From NCBI RefSeq assembly GCF_001975825.1, contig NZ_MTKN01000055.1, forward strand, positions 20,805-54,466: a DNA stretch of 33,662 nucleotides, given 5' to 3'. Origin of the DNA: [Flexibacter] sp. ATCC 35208. GTDB lineage: Bacteria > Bacteroidota > Bacteroidia > Chitinophagales > Chitinophagaceae. Below are positions 7,770 through 17,900 of the stretch, piece after piece. Position 1 is the first letter of the stretch, and each line of letters opens with the position of its first letter. The notes beneath the pieces were generated by a model. That model saw nothing but the letters and a program-made list of their open reading frames with translations, was not told the origin of the DNA and made no database searches. Made by a program: the position numbers and the translations under genes.

Positions 7770-10700
7770 CCGATTATAAAATTGTTGTGTTTAATTGTCT
7801 TAATGTTGATATCGTTAATAGTCAGTTCATCACCAGTGATAGCGGTAATGGTATATCCTTTTGGATTGCCCTGGAGCCCTTTGCCCAGGTATTTGCCATA
7901 GGCTTCTTTGGCGACCCAGGCACGAATGATCCATTCATCGCGGTTCTCAGGGGGCAACAGCTCCAGTTCTGTAACACTGAACACCAGTTCACAAAAGCCT
8001 TCGCTCTGTGGTTTTATCTCTTCTATGTCAATGCCTACGGGTTGGTGATAACGGGCAATCGCCACGGCTTCCATGCCTTTGTGTGCGATACTCAGTTGAA
8101 TACCTTCCACACCTGCTACATAAGGTGCACCGGCAGCATTGTTTTTGATTTCAAATTCTATCGGGAAGCAATGGTGTTGTAACACCGCCCGCACAGCGTC
8201 TTTGGCGGCCACGCGACTGATGATCCGTTCTTTACGCTTCATGGGCATCAACCCTTTTACAAATGCTTTTTCTGCCTGGTTCAGGTAGCGCTTCTGAATA
8301 AAATCCCATGATACCACACGCTGGTAAGCATTGTTGAAAGTGAATACACCCTGTGCAATCTCTTTCGCCAGCTTATTTTGTAAAGGCGCCATGGAGATCT
8401 GCCAGAGGGCTTCATCAATTTCAAGCCTTCTGTTTTGCCAACCGGTAACGATGGCCCAGATCTGTCCTGCTTTTTTAATGACAAAATCAGCAGTCGCAAA
8501 TTCGTCATTCAGTTCAGTGAGCTGACACGTGCATTCAAAGCTGCCGGATTGATCCTGCATATCACCATAGAAAGCGATTTCATGGATCTTTACGGGAAAT
8601 GCGATCCTGTCTTTCGTTAAGATCAGCTGTAACCACAGTCCGAACAACTGGCCGGCGTTGTCTAATAAGGATCCTTTGCCCGTGCTGCTTTCGATGATGC
8701 CGGTGATACCTTTTTCTCCCATGTGCACAATCTTCCTGATACCCTGATAACCGGGGCCATGGAACATGTGCCGCTCGTATATTTGCTCAGGTGTTTTGTA
8801 CAATTCACTGCCTAATGAGGCGCCAATGGAAAAATCCCTTGCAGGTGGTACCGGATATTGTTTAGTCAGTTGCACACTGGCGTTGGCATAATTTGGAAGG
8901 TCCATGTGCACAGTGTCATTCCCTTCCCACTTACCGGTAATGGTTTCTTTGAAAGGAGAGGACACGTTCATCCATTGGAACACCTGTATGTTGTAAATGC
9001 GTTTTACAGCCCTATTCTGTCCGTTTGCACGGGCCACGTCACCAAATAGCTCAAAGATCATCGTCATGGGTATAACGGGGTCCATATCCTCTTTAATGGG
9101 CCATCCGGGTTTTTGTTTTACCAATGCGTGGTCGATGAGGTAAGGCGTGTTTTCCAGGGAAATATTGAGTGTATGAGAAATGGGTTGTACAGTGATCGGA
9201 TCATTGAATAATGCAATGATTTCATCCTGGATAGCCGTGATCTCATCTACATTTTGGAGAAATGCCTGTAAAACAGGTTTTCGAACGGTGGCAAATGCCG
9301 GCTTCATAGCAGGAGCAGGAAGGGATAATCCCTTTAAACTATCCAGTTCTTTAATAAACGGTGAGCCTAATTGCAAAGGCATACCCGATTTGCCTTTCGG
9401 CGAAATCCCTAAAAATGCCAGATTTACCGCTTTCCCTTCCACAAACAATGCAGCCATTACTCGTTGTAACTGATCCAAACCACCGCGTGTAGGTACATTC
9501 GCAGCGATCGCACTATATGATTTACCTTTTAATGTATCGTCTACAAATCCAATCAAACCACCTGCACCCGCCTGAATAAACACGCGTACATTTTCTTCCT
9601 CGTATAATTTCCGGGTCAGTTCACGGAAGCGTACCGGTTTGATCAAATGCTCCACACTCAAATCCCTGATAGCCTCATACGTATCCGGATACAGATCCAG
9701 CGTAGTAGCGGACCAGAACGGAATCTCAGGTTTCAACCACTGTATCTTGCTGATACCTGCGAGTAATACATCTGTTTTCTTCGCTACAAAAGGAGAGTGG
9801 AAGCCAGACTGGAATGGCAGTACCTGATAGAAGATCTGCTTTACTTTCAGTATCTCAATGAAGTCTGCAACAGCTGCATCCGTACCACAAAGAATCGCTT
9901 GCTGCGGACAGTTGTCCATGGATAGATAGATGTCTTTCTTCCCTTCCAGTAAAGGAAGCAGCTGATCATATCCAATACCGGTTACCAGAAATTTCGCATT
10001 TTCTGTTTCTAATGCCTGTGGGTTCAGGTCCTGTAATATTTCAAGAATAGAAGCTTCCGTAGCCATGCCCGCAGAGCGGCCAGCCAGCCATTCACCCATA
10101 CTATGTCCTGCATTCAGGTCAGGACGAATACCCATTTGTTTGAGGGCTGTATCGATAATACGGCTCCTTTCAAGCAGGGTAATAGCAGAATCATATACGC
10201 TGTCTTTATTGCTCTCAGCACCGGGTAAATTAAAGTGAGCTGCTACGCTATCTACTTCTCCGCCCCCCAATCCATCCAGACCTGCGAAAAGGAAGGCTAC
10301 CTTTCCACCTTTGGAAATCAACGGCTCATTGGTAAACCAGATGTCCTGTTTATTTCTCCACGGCGTATTCCTGCCTACAATTTTTACGGCTTTTTTGATT
10401 CGTTCCGGCGAAGGATCAAACAATGCAATGCGGTAATCACCCTGTCCCGGATCGGTTTCTTTATTCTCCAATGCACGGATCAATGCATCTCCACTATTCC
10501 TTGCCAGTAGTAATACATCTGCTTTCAGCGAAGGCGTGATACCATTGAAGACGCCTTTAGGTAAGCTATTAAAGCCTTCCACCACCAGGTGTGCATTGAT
10601 ACCACCAAACCCAAATGCATTCACCCCTGCTCTTAATGGCAAGCCTGTCGCCTGCCAGTCGGTCGCTTCCTGTACGGGTGCAAACCGGGTGTTCTGCATA

Positions 10701-11932
10701 GCTGCTACCGGTTCTTCACAGTGCAGGGTAGGAGGCAGGGTGTTGTGATACAATGCCAGCGCTGTCTTGATCAAACCTGCCATACCAGCTGCCGGCATCG
10801 CATGACCAATCATCGATTTCACAGAACCAATACCTGCTTTATGTGCATGTTGACCAAACACCTGTGCCAGTGTTTCGAGTTCTGTTTTATCACCTAATGG
10901 CGTACCTGTGCCATGTGCTTCGATATATCCGATTTCATCCAGAGAAACTCCGGCTTTTTGCCATGCCTGCCTGATCGCAACCGCTTGCCCTTTTACAGCA
11001 GGACTCATTACACTGGTACCGGCACCATCGCTGGATATGCCACTACCTTTGATAACAGCATAGATGCGGTCATTATCAGCAATGGCGTCATCTAATCTTT
11101 TCAGCACGACAAAACCACATCCTTCTCCTATCAGCAAACCATCGGCCTGTTGATCAAAAGGTCTTATCTGCTGTCTTCTTGAAAGCGCCCCCAGTTGCGT
11201 GAAGATGCTCCAGAATGGCGCATTCTGCGATACATGTACCCCACCGGCAATGATCATATCTGCTCTGCCGGTGCTGAGTTCCTGTAGGCCATGATCTACT
11301 GCCAGCAGTGAACTGGCGCAGGCGGCATCCAGTGTATAAGCTACACCACCCAGGTTCAAACGATTCGCTACCAAAGAAGCCACAAGATTAGGAATCAATC
11401 CCATGGCTGTATCCGGACCAAAGCGACCTTTTTTCTGCTGGAACTCTTTCTTTACCTTTTCAAGATCAGCACCTGATAAATGTGGTAATAAAGTTTGCAG
11501 GAGTTGTACAATCTGCTCACCTGTACGCACTATTTCAATCGCTCTGGTAGCACCGGGACCGGGATAATTCCCTTTCCCGATAATGATACCTGTTTTCTCC
11601 AGCGGGATTTGCTTATCCAATATGCCTGCATCCTGCAATGCTTGTTGGGCAAGGGCCAGCGTAAGTAACTGCTCTGGTTCTGTACCCTCTACCGCCAGTG
11701 GCAATATGCCAAAACGAATGGGATCGAAGGTGGCAAATTCATCGATGAACCCACCCTTGCGACAATAAAAACGGTCTACCGCTATCGTCTCCGTATCAAA
11801 GAAGGTGGCGTCCAGCCTGTTTTCAGGCACCGCCTGTATTGCGTCTTTTTTCTGTATAATGTTCTGCCAGAAAGCCTGGATATTGCCCGCACCGGGGAAG
11901 ATACCGGACATCCCTATGATTGCTACATTCAT
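7757..11932 (-). CDS. Iterative synthase subunit B: KS-AT-DH-phosphopantetheinyl transferase
   Basis: A 1391-residue multidomain protein. KS (1-455): active-site Cys205 in DAACASSL, His340 in EAHGTGT and His377 in IGHAMP, so condensation-competent. AT (about 545-840): Ser611 in GHSMGE and His712 in GFHSP. However, the Arg expected 25 residues after the Ser, which binds the malonyl carboxylate, is Leu636. DH (about 915-1170): double-hotdog dehydratase with His935 in YLIDHAL, VIPMTM at 954-959, HGPGYQG at 1058-1064 and Asp1091 in DNAGQ. C-terminus (about 1235-1391): Sfp-type phosphopantetheinyl transferase with GIDIEE (Asp1302, Glu1304) and WVAKEAYGK (Lys1342, Glu1343, Lys1346). There is no ACP, KR or ER, so it must work with subunit A, 21 bp upstream. 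The split resembles PUFA and heterocyst-glycolipid synthases rather than a modular PKS. It starts directly at the KS (MNVAIIGMSGIFPGAG). Confidence 0.95.
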   Translation of the reverse strand: MNVAIIGMSGIFPGAGNIQAFWQNIIQKKDAIQAVPENRLDATFFDTETIAVDRFYCRKGGFIDEFATFDPIRFGILPLAVEGTEPEQLLTLALAQQALQDAGILDKQIPLEKTGIIIGKGNYPGPGATRAIEIVRTGEQIVQLLQTLLPHLSGADLEKVKKEFQQKKGRFGPDTAMGLIPNLVASLVANRLNLGGVAYTLDAACASSLLAVDHGLQELSTGRADMIIAGGVHVSQNAPFWSIFTQLGALSRRQQIRPFDQQADGLLIGEGCGFVVLKRLDDAIADNDRIYAVIKGSGISSDGAGTSVMSPAVKGQAVAIRQAWQKAGVSLDEIGYIEAHGTGTPLGDKTELETLAQVFGQHAHKAGIGSVKSMIGHAMPAAGMAGLIKTALALYHNTLPPTLHCEEPVAAMQNTRFAPVQEATDWQATGLPLRAGVNAFGFGGINAHLVVEGFNSLPKGVFNGITPSLKADVLLLARNSGDALIRALENKETDPGQGDYRIALFDPSPERIKKAVKIVGRNTPWRNKQDIWFTNEPLISKGGKVAFLFAGLDGLGGGEVDSVAAHFNLPGAESNKDSVYDSAITLLERSRIIDTALKQMGIRPDLNAGHSMGEWLAGRSAGMATEASILEILQDLNPQALETENAKFLVTGIGYDQLLPLLEGKKDIYLSMDNCPQQAILCGTDAAVADFIEILKVKQIFYQVLPFQSGFHSPFVAKKTDVLLAGISKIQWLKPEIPFWSATTLDLYPDTYEAIRDLSVEHLIKPVRFRELTRKLYEEENVRVFIQAGAGGLIGFVDDTLKGKSYSAIAANVPTRGGLDQLQRVMAALFVEGKAVNLAFLGISPKGKSGMPLQLGSPFIKELDSLKGLSLPAPAMKPAFATVRKPVLQAFLQNVDEITAIQDEIIALFNDPITVQPISHTLNISLENTPYLIDHALVKQKPGWPIKEDMDPVIPMTMIFELFGDVARANGQNRAVKRIYNIQVFQWMNVSSPFKETITGKWEGNDTVHMDLPNYANASVQLTKQYPVPPARDFSIGASLGSELYKTPEQIYERHMFHGPGYQGIRKIVHMGEKGITGIIESSTGKGSLLDNAGQLFGLWLQLILTKDRIAFPVKIHEIAFYGDMQDQSGSFECTCQLTELNDEFATADFVIKKAGQIWAIVTGWQNRRLEIDEALWQISMAPLQNKLAKEIAQGVFTFNNAYQRVVSWDFIQKRYLNQAEKAFVKGLMPMKRKERIISRVAAKDAVRAVLQHHCFPIEFEIKNNAAGAPYVAGVEGIQLSIAHKGMEAVAIARYHQPVGIDIEEIKPQSEGFCELVFSVTELELLPPENRDEWIIRAWVAKEAYGKYLGKGLQGNPKGYTITAITGDELTINDINIKTIKHNNFIIGWTL

Positions 11933-11953
11933 ATCTGCGGACGTTTTTAAAGG

Positions 11954-14900
11954 TTAAGCCATGATCAGTACCTGACTCTCATTTCCATATTTCAGCTCGT
12001 TTACAAATAGCTCCATGCCTTCCTGTAAAGGGATGAGGGCAATGCCTCTGCGTTCATATTCCCTTTCCAGGGCAGGAGACACCATCCCAGTGCCTTTCCA
12101 TGGACCCCAGTTGATAGCTGTTACTTTCCCTTTGATGGTGTTGCGCAGCTCCCATGCATAGCGGTCCATCACACTGTTGGCAGCAGCATAGTCGGTTTGA
12201 CCACGGTTGCCATATACAGAAGCGACACTGGAAAAGAAGATCACAAACTGTACATCCGGACGCAGTTGTTCTGCCAGTATTCTCAGTGGTGTAACTTTGG
12301 TCGTGAACACGCGTTCGAATGATTCAGAAGTCTTCTGCTGGAAGAGTTTATCTTCCAATAATCCGGCTCCATGCACTACGCCATCAATCCGGCCATAGTC
12401 TTTGTAGACCTGATCGATCAGTGCACTGATCTCCTGTTCATTGCGCAGGTCAAGTGAGCGATAAATAACAATCGCACCATTTTTCTCAAGCGAATGGATA
12501 GTGGATAATATCTGGTTTGCTTTGTGTATATCGGAAGCTTTCTTTTCTATGTCCGCCGGTTTGGTGAGTTGTCCTTCGGCAATCAATTGCTTTTTGATCG
12601 CATCTTTGGTAGTGAGAGATGCATATTGAGAAGCTACTGTATTGCGAGGGTCAGCGGAGCGGCCTACGAGTATATAATTACAAGGGTAATCCTTTGCAAA
12701 GCGGATCATCAGTTCTGCTGTAATGCCCTGTGCACCGCCTAATACCAGTACTACGCTGTTCTTATCCAATTGCAGTTGTGAAGTATCACCTACGGGTAAT
12801 TGTGAAGGTATCAGACTAAAAGTATGTCTGCTGCCATTGTGATAAATTACTTCTGCTGGTTCATCAGGATGTAGAATTTCATCGATGATCATACCCGGAA
12901 TGCGATCAGCCGGGAACTGGCCTGTCAGCGTAATACTACGGCACTTGGTAGCTTCCCATTCCTTGTCCAGGCTTTTTAAAAAACCTGGATAACCTTGTAC
13001 ACTACGCAAGTCTTTGGCATCGCCATTCAGTACACCGGAAATGGCATATACCCATTTCGCTTTTTCAGGGTTCAGCTTTTTGATGGTGTCAAATGCTGTG
13101 AGGATGTTAGGCCGGCCGGGTGCTGTAAGCAGATCTGGAATGATCAGTCCCTGATATTCATCTAAAGATTCTTCACCTTTTATGATCGTAACACTGGCGC
13201 CTTTTTCAACCAGCAAACTTTGCAAAGCCGCAGGCAATGCGCTGCCATCGTCCATGATAGCAAACTTCGCATCTTTAATAGCAACTGGTTGCTGTGAAAA
13301 AACGGAAGGTGTCAAAGAGAAACACAACCGTGAAAGACTTGCTGCTGTTGCTGCAGCTATCGCATTGGCGGTATTGTATACAGGAATCGCGTTACTCACG
13401 TTCTGCACAGGAATCGTATTACCCACGTTGTGCAAAGGACTCGCATTACTCACGTTCTGCGCAGGACTCGCTGGAGTAGTACCACCTACATTTTCAGCAA
13501 TCCATCGCACCAGACCATTCAGCGTTTTAATCCCTGCCAGTGCTTCTGTTTTATCTTCTCCATTCTGAGAGAAGCTGCCAATCTTTATTTTCAGCTCCCC
13601 CAGTATCTCCATACGTTTGATGGAATCAATACTGAGATCTGCTTCAAGATCCAGGTCCATACCCAGCATATCAGTAGGATAGCCGGTTTTTTCACTTACC
13701 GTGAGCAGGAGTATATTTTTGATTTCGCTTTCGGACCAGGTGACCGATGTTTGCGCCGCAGCAGCTGCGGAGGGAGCTGCTGCCGGAGCCGCCTGTTGTT
13801 GATCCATATTACCAGAAATCCATAACAACAGCCCATTTAACGTTTTGATACCCGCTAATTGTTCTACCACAGCTTCGTCGCTCTGACCACTGGTTTTGAA
13901 ACCACCCAATCGGGTGCGCAGTTCACCAATGATCTCCATGCGCTTGATAGAATCTATACTCAGATCCGCTTCCATGTCGAGGTCTAAGCCCAGCATCTCT
14001 TGTGGATAACCGGTTTTTTCACTCACAATTTGCAAAATAGTATCTTTGATATCGACCACAGGTTGTTGTGCAATGGCGTGTTGCAGCGATACACCACCAG
14101 CATCTGGTAAGCTCTGTGCATCTACGTTTTCAGCGATCCATTGCAGTAGTCCATTCAGTGTTTTGATACCTGCCAGTTGTTCTACAACTGCTTCGTCTGA
14201 TTTACCACTTGATTTGAAACCACCCATTTTGGTACGGAGCTCCCCGATGATCTCCATGCGCTTGATAGAGTCAATGCTCAGGTCAGCTTCCATGTCCATT
14301 TCAAGGCCGAGCATTTCGTGTGGATAACCTGTTTTTTCACTGACTACTTCGATGAGGATGCGTTTAGTATCTCTCTTTGTTGCAACTGGAACAGGAGCCG
14401 CAGCCGCCGCAGCAGGTACCGCAACCTGAACCGCCACATGCGTAACCGGCGCCACAGCCGCTACCGACGCGGCAATCGGCATTGCCGCCGGCGTATGCCC
14501 CAAATAACCCAATATCACATCTCTCTGTGCCTGCACTAACAATTTCACACTATTCAAATATTCCTGCACCATATGTTCTGCATTGCCAGCAGGAGGAGCT
14601 ACCACTACAGGCGCCGCGCCAATATTCAATTTCAATGGCTGCAATAATGGCATTGCACCATGCGCCGGCAACTTACCCACGGATGGTACTGCCATATGCC
14701 CATTTACAAACCATACTGTAGCACTCTTCTTATATTGAGCAGGATTATCCAGTTGTAATACCTGCACATCACGACCATCAAAGAGTTTCTCTAAATTGAT
14801 CGCTCTACCTGTACTAATATATTTTGCCAGTGTATTCAACAAATGCGTGATCGCATGCGGTGCTTTATCTTCTGTATGCAACACCAGCGTCTCTTTACCT

Positions 14901-17900
14901 AAAGTTGACTTTGCCAGATTACTCAATACCTTACCCGGACCTGCTTCGATAAACACCCTTGCACCCGCAGCATACATGTGTTCCACCTCTTCTGCAAACA
15001 ATACTGGTTTAACGATATGCTCCGCCAATCTAGCCCTGATCTCCGCTGGTTGTGTTGGATACAACTGTGCAGTAGTATTTGACCATACAGGAATTGTAAT
15101 AGGTGCAAAATCCACATCCTTGATCGCCGTCTCATATAGCGCCTTTGCACCCGCTATCACCGGACTATGAAATGCGCAAGCCACTTCCATCTGTTTGTAA
15201 GAGATCTTCGCCTCTTTCAATTTTTCCATCAGCGCCTCAATATCAGCTGTTTTACCAGCCAATGCCCATTGCGCAGGCGAATTATGATTTACAGGATACA
15301 CACCCGTACCCTCACCCGTAAATGCTTTCAACACATCTTCCCCACAGCTCACAGCCACCATCATTCCCTTATCATCAATCACGCCACCCAAAATCGCTTT
15401 TGCACGCAACTCACTCAGCGGCACCAACTGCTCAGCAGCAAATGCACCTGCAAAACACAGCGCAGGCAACTCGCCATAACTATGCCCTGCCACCATATCA
15501 GGCTCAATACCCAATGATTGCAGGAATTGCGCCATGGCCAGATCCACAATCCCCAACACAGGCTGCGCTACCCTTGTATCTTTGATCTGTTCCTTCTGTT
15601 GCCGGATCGCCTCATTATTAAACACCGCAGGTGGGAACAACACTTTCTCATAAGCAGGATGTTTCTTCAGCAACTGTCTCATTACAGGGAAAGCTACAAA
15701 CAGCTCTCTCGCCATATTGATCCGCTGACTACCCTGCCCTGGGAACAAAAAGGCTACCTTCCCTTCTACAGGCGCTGTTACATAAATATCTTTAGAAGTA
15801 GCACCTGCCAGCGCCAGATCTAATTTCATCATCAGATCTTCTCTACTTGTAGCCACTATAGATAAGGATACCGGCTCCTGACTATACACTGCCAGACTAT
15901 AAGCCAGGTCCTTCAGTGATATACTATCATTGTTTTGGAGTATGCTGCTCACCGCTTTCAACAACGGCTGACTATTTCCTCTGAATACAAATAACTCTGC
16001 CGGCCATGTCTTTATCGCTGTATGCGCATCCTGTACACTGGCATCATTCTCAATCACCGCATGGAAGTTCGTACCTCCAAACCCAAATGCGCTGACACCC
16101 GCCGTACGCTTATCATCCAGCCACAACCCGGCTTCCGCATTAAACAGGAAAGGACTGCTTGCCGGATTATAAAAACTATTCGGCGTCTTCATATGTAAGG
16201 TAGGCGGCTTCACACCATGGTATACTGACAATGCAGCCTTGATCAATCCTGCTAAACCTGCGGCACACTTAGTATGCCCGATCTGTGTCTTTACAGAGCC
16301 CAGGTAGGTCTGCCCGATCACTGCACCATTCTGAATCAGCATGTCAGAGATCGCACTGATCTCAGTCTTATCACCTACTACTGTACCGGTACCATGCGCC
16401 TCCACTAAACCCACTGTAGCCGGAGAGATTCCACTCATCTCATAAGCACGTTCCAATGCTTTCACCTGCCCTGCCTTTCTCGGTGCAGTTAATCCTAAAC
16501 TCTTACCATCACTGCTACCACCTACACCTTTGATCACCGCATATATCTTATCTCCATCTCTTTTTGCATCTGACAATCTTTTCAGCACAATCATCGCTAC
16601 CCCTTCACCTAGTGCAATACCATCCGCCTCACTATCAAAAGTTGCGCACCGTCCTTTCTTTGACAACGCATGCGTACTACTAAACATCAGGTAGTCATTA
16701 ATCCCATTGTGCAGGTCGGCAGCACCAGCCAGCACCATTTCTGACTTACCCAATACCAGCTCCTGACAAGCCAGGTCAATCGCCGCCAGCGAAGATGCGC
16801 AAGCTGCATCTACCGTATAGTTACGTCCACCCAGATCCAACCTGTTCGTAATACGACCAGAGATCACATTTGCCAGCACGCCCGGAAAACTATCTTCCGT
16901 CATCCGTGGCAACACTGCTTTCAACTCCTCCGGCAGCTCACCCAGATACTGTCGATACGTAGATCTGAACCCATAACTATTCGCCAGATCAGTACCTCCT
17001 TCTGCACCTATAATCACAGATACATCTTCTCCATTAAATTCCTTTCCGCCATACCCTGCATTATCCAGCGCCTGCTTTGCTACCAGCAAAGCCAGCAACT
17101 GTGTAGGGTCTATCGCCGCCAATGACTGTGGTGGAATCCCAAACGCCATCGGATCGAAATCAATACGCGGAATAAATCCTCCCCACTTGGAAGGAGACAT
17201 CTCACCATCATTCGAATTATTATCAAAATACAATTCCTTGTTCCATCTCTCATCCGGCACCTCTGTTACACAGTCTACACCATTTAATATATTCGCCCAG
17301 AACTCATCGATATTTTTCGCACCCGGATAGATACAAGCCATACCTATGATGGCCACATCCAGAGCTTTCTCCGGCTGTGTAAGCGGTGCAGGCAAAATAG
17401 CTTTATCAATAATTGTCTGATTCATCGCTGCCACATCTTCATGTAGTGCATGCATCGTTACCGTTTCATTGCGCATGGCGGCTACCTGTCCAATCATATA
17501 CATGCCTTCACTCAGCTGTTGCTTCGGCGCTATTTTTACCAAACCTTCATCCGTTCTATCTACACCTTTCGCCGCTATACGCAAGCGGCCTACATTCAGT
17601 GATTCGAGTTGAGTCCAGATCTCTTTTTTATCCACATTCGCAGCTACCAGCTGCTCTTTTTCCTTATTAAAATAATCAGCGAAAGGAGAGTGCAGGCAAC
17701 GGGTTTCATGGCCCGGTGCAGTTTCTAATAAAACGGTATGATTATGTGCAATGGCCTGGTCCTGGAATTGCTGCAGGATTGCACCTGTCTCTACCGCTTC
17801 TTTCGTATAGATATAAGCAGTACCCATCAATACACCTACCTTCGCACCTTTAGTGGCCAATGGCGCGACCATCACACCAATAAAAGCTGCTGACAATGCA

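Noticed and set aside
13481..14371. CRISPR-like or non-coding repeat array
   Set aside because: The repeats are in frame, about 300 bp apart and encode three ACP domains.
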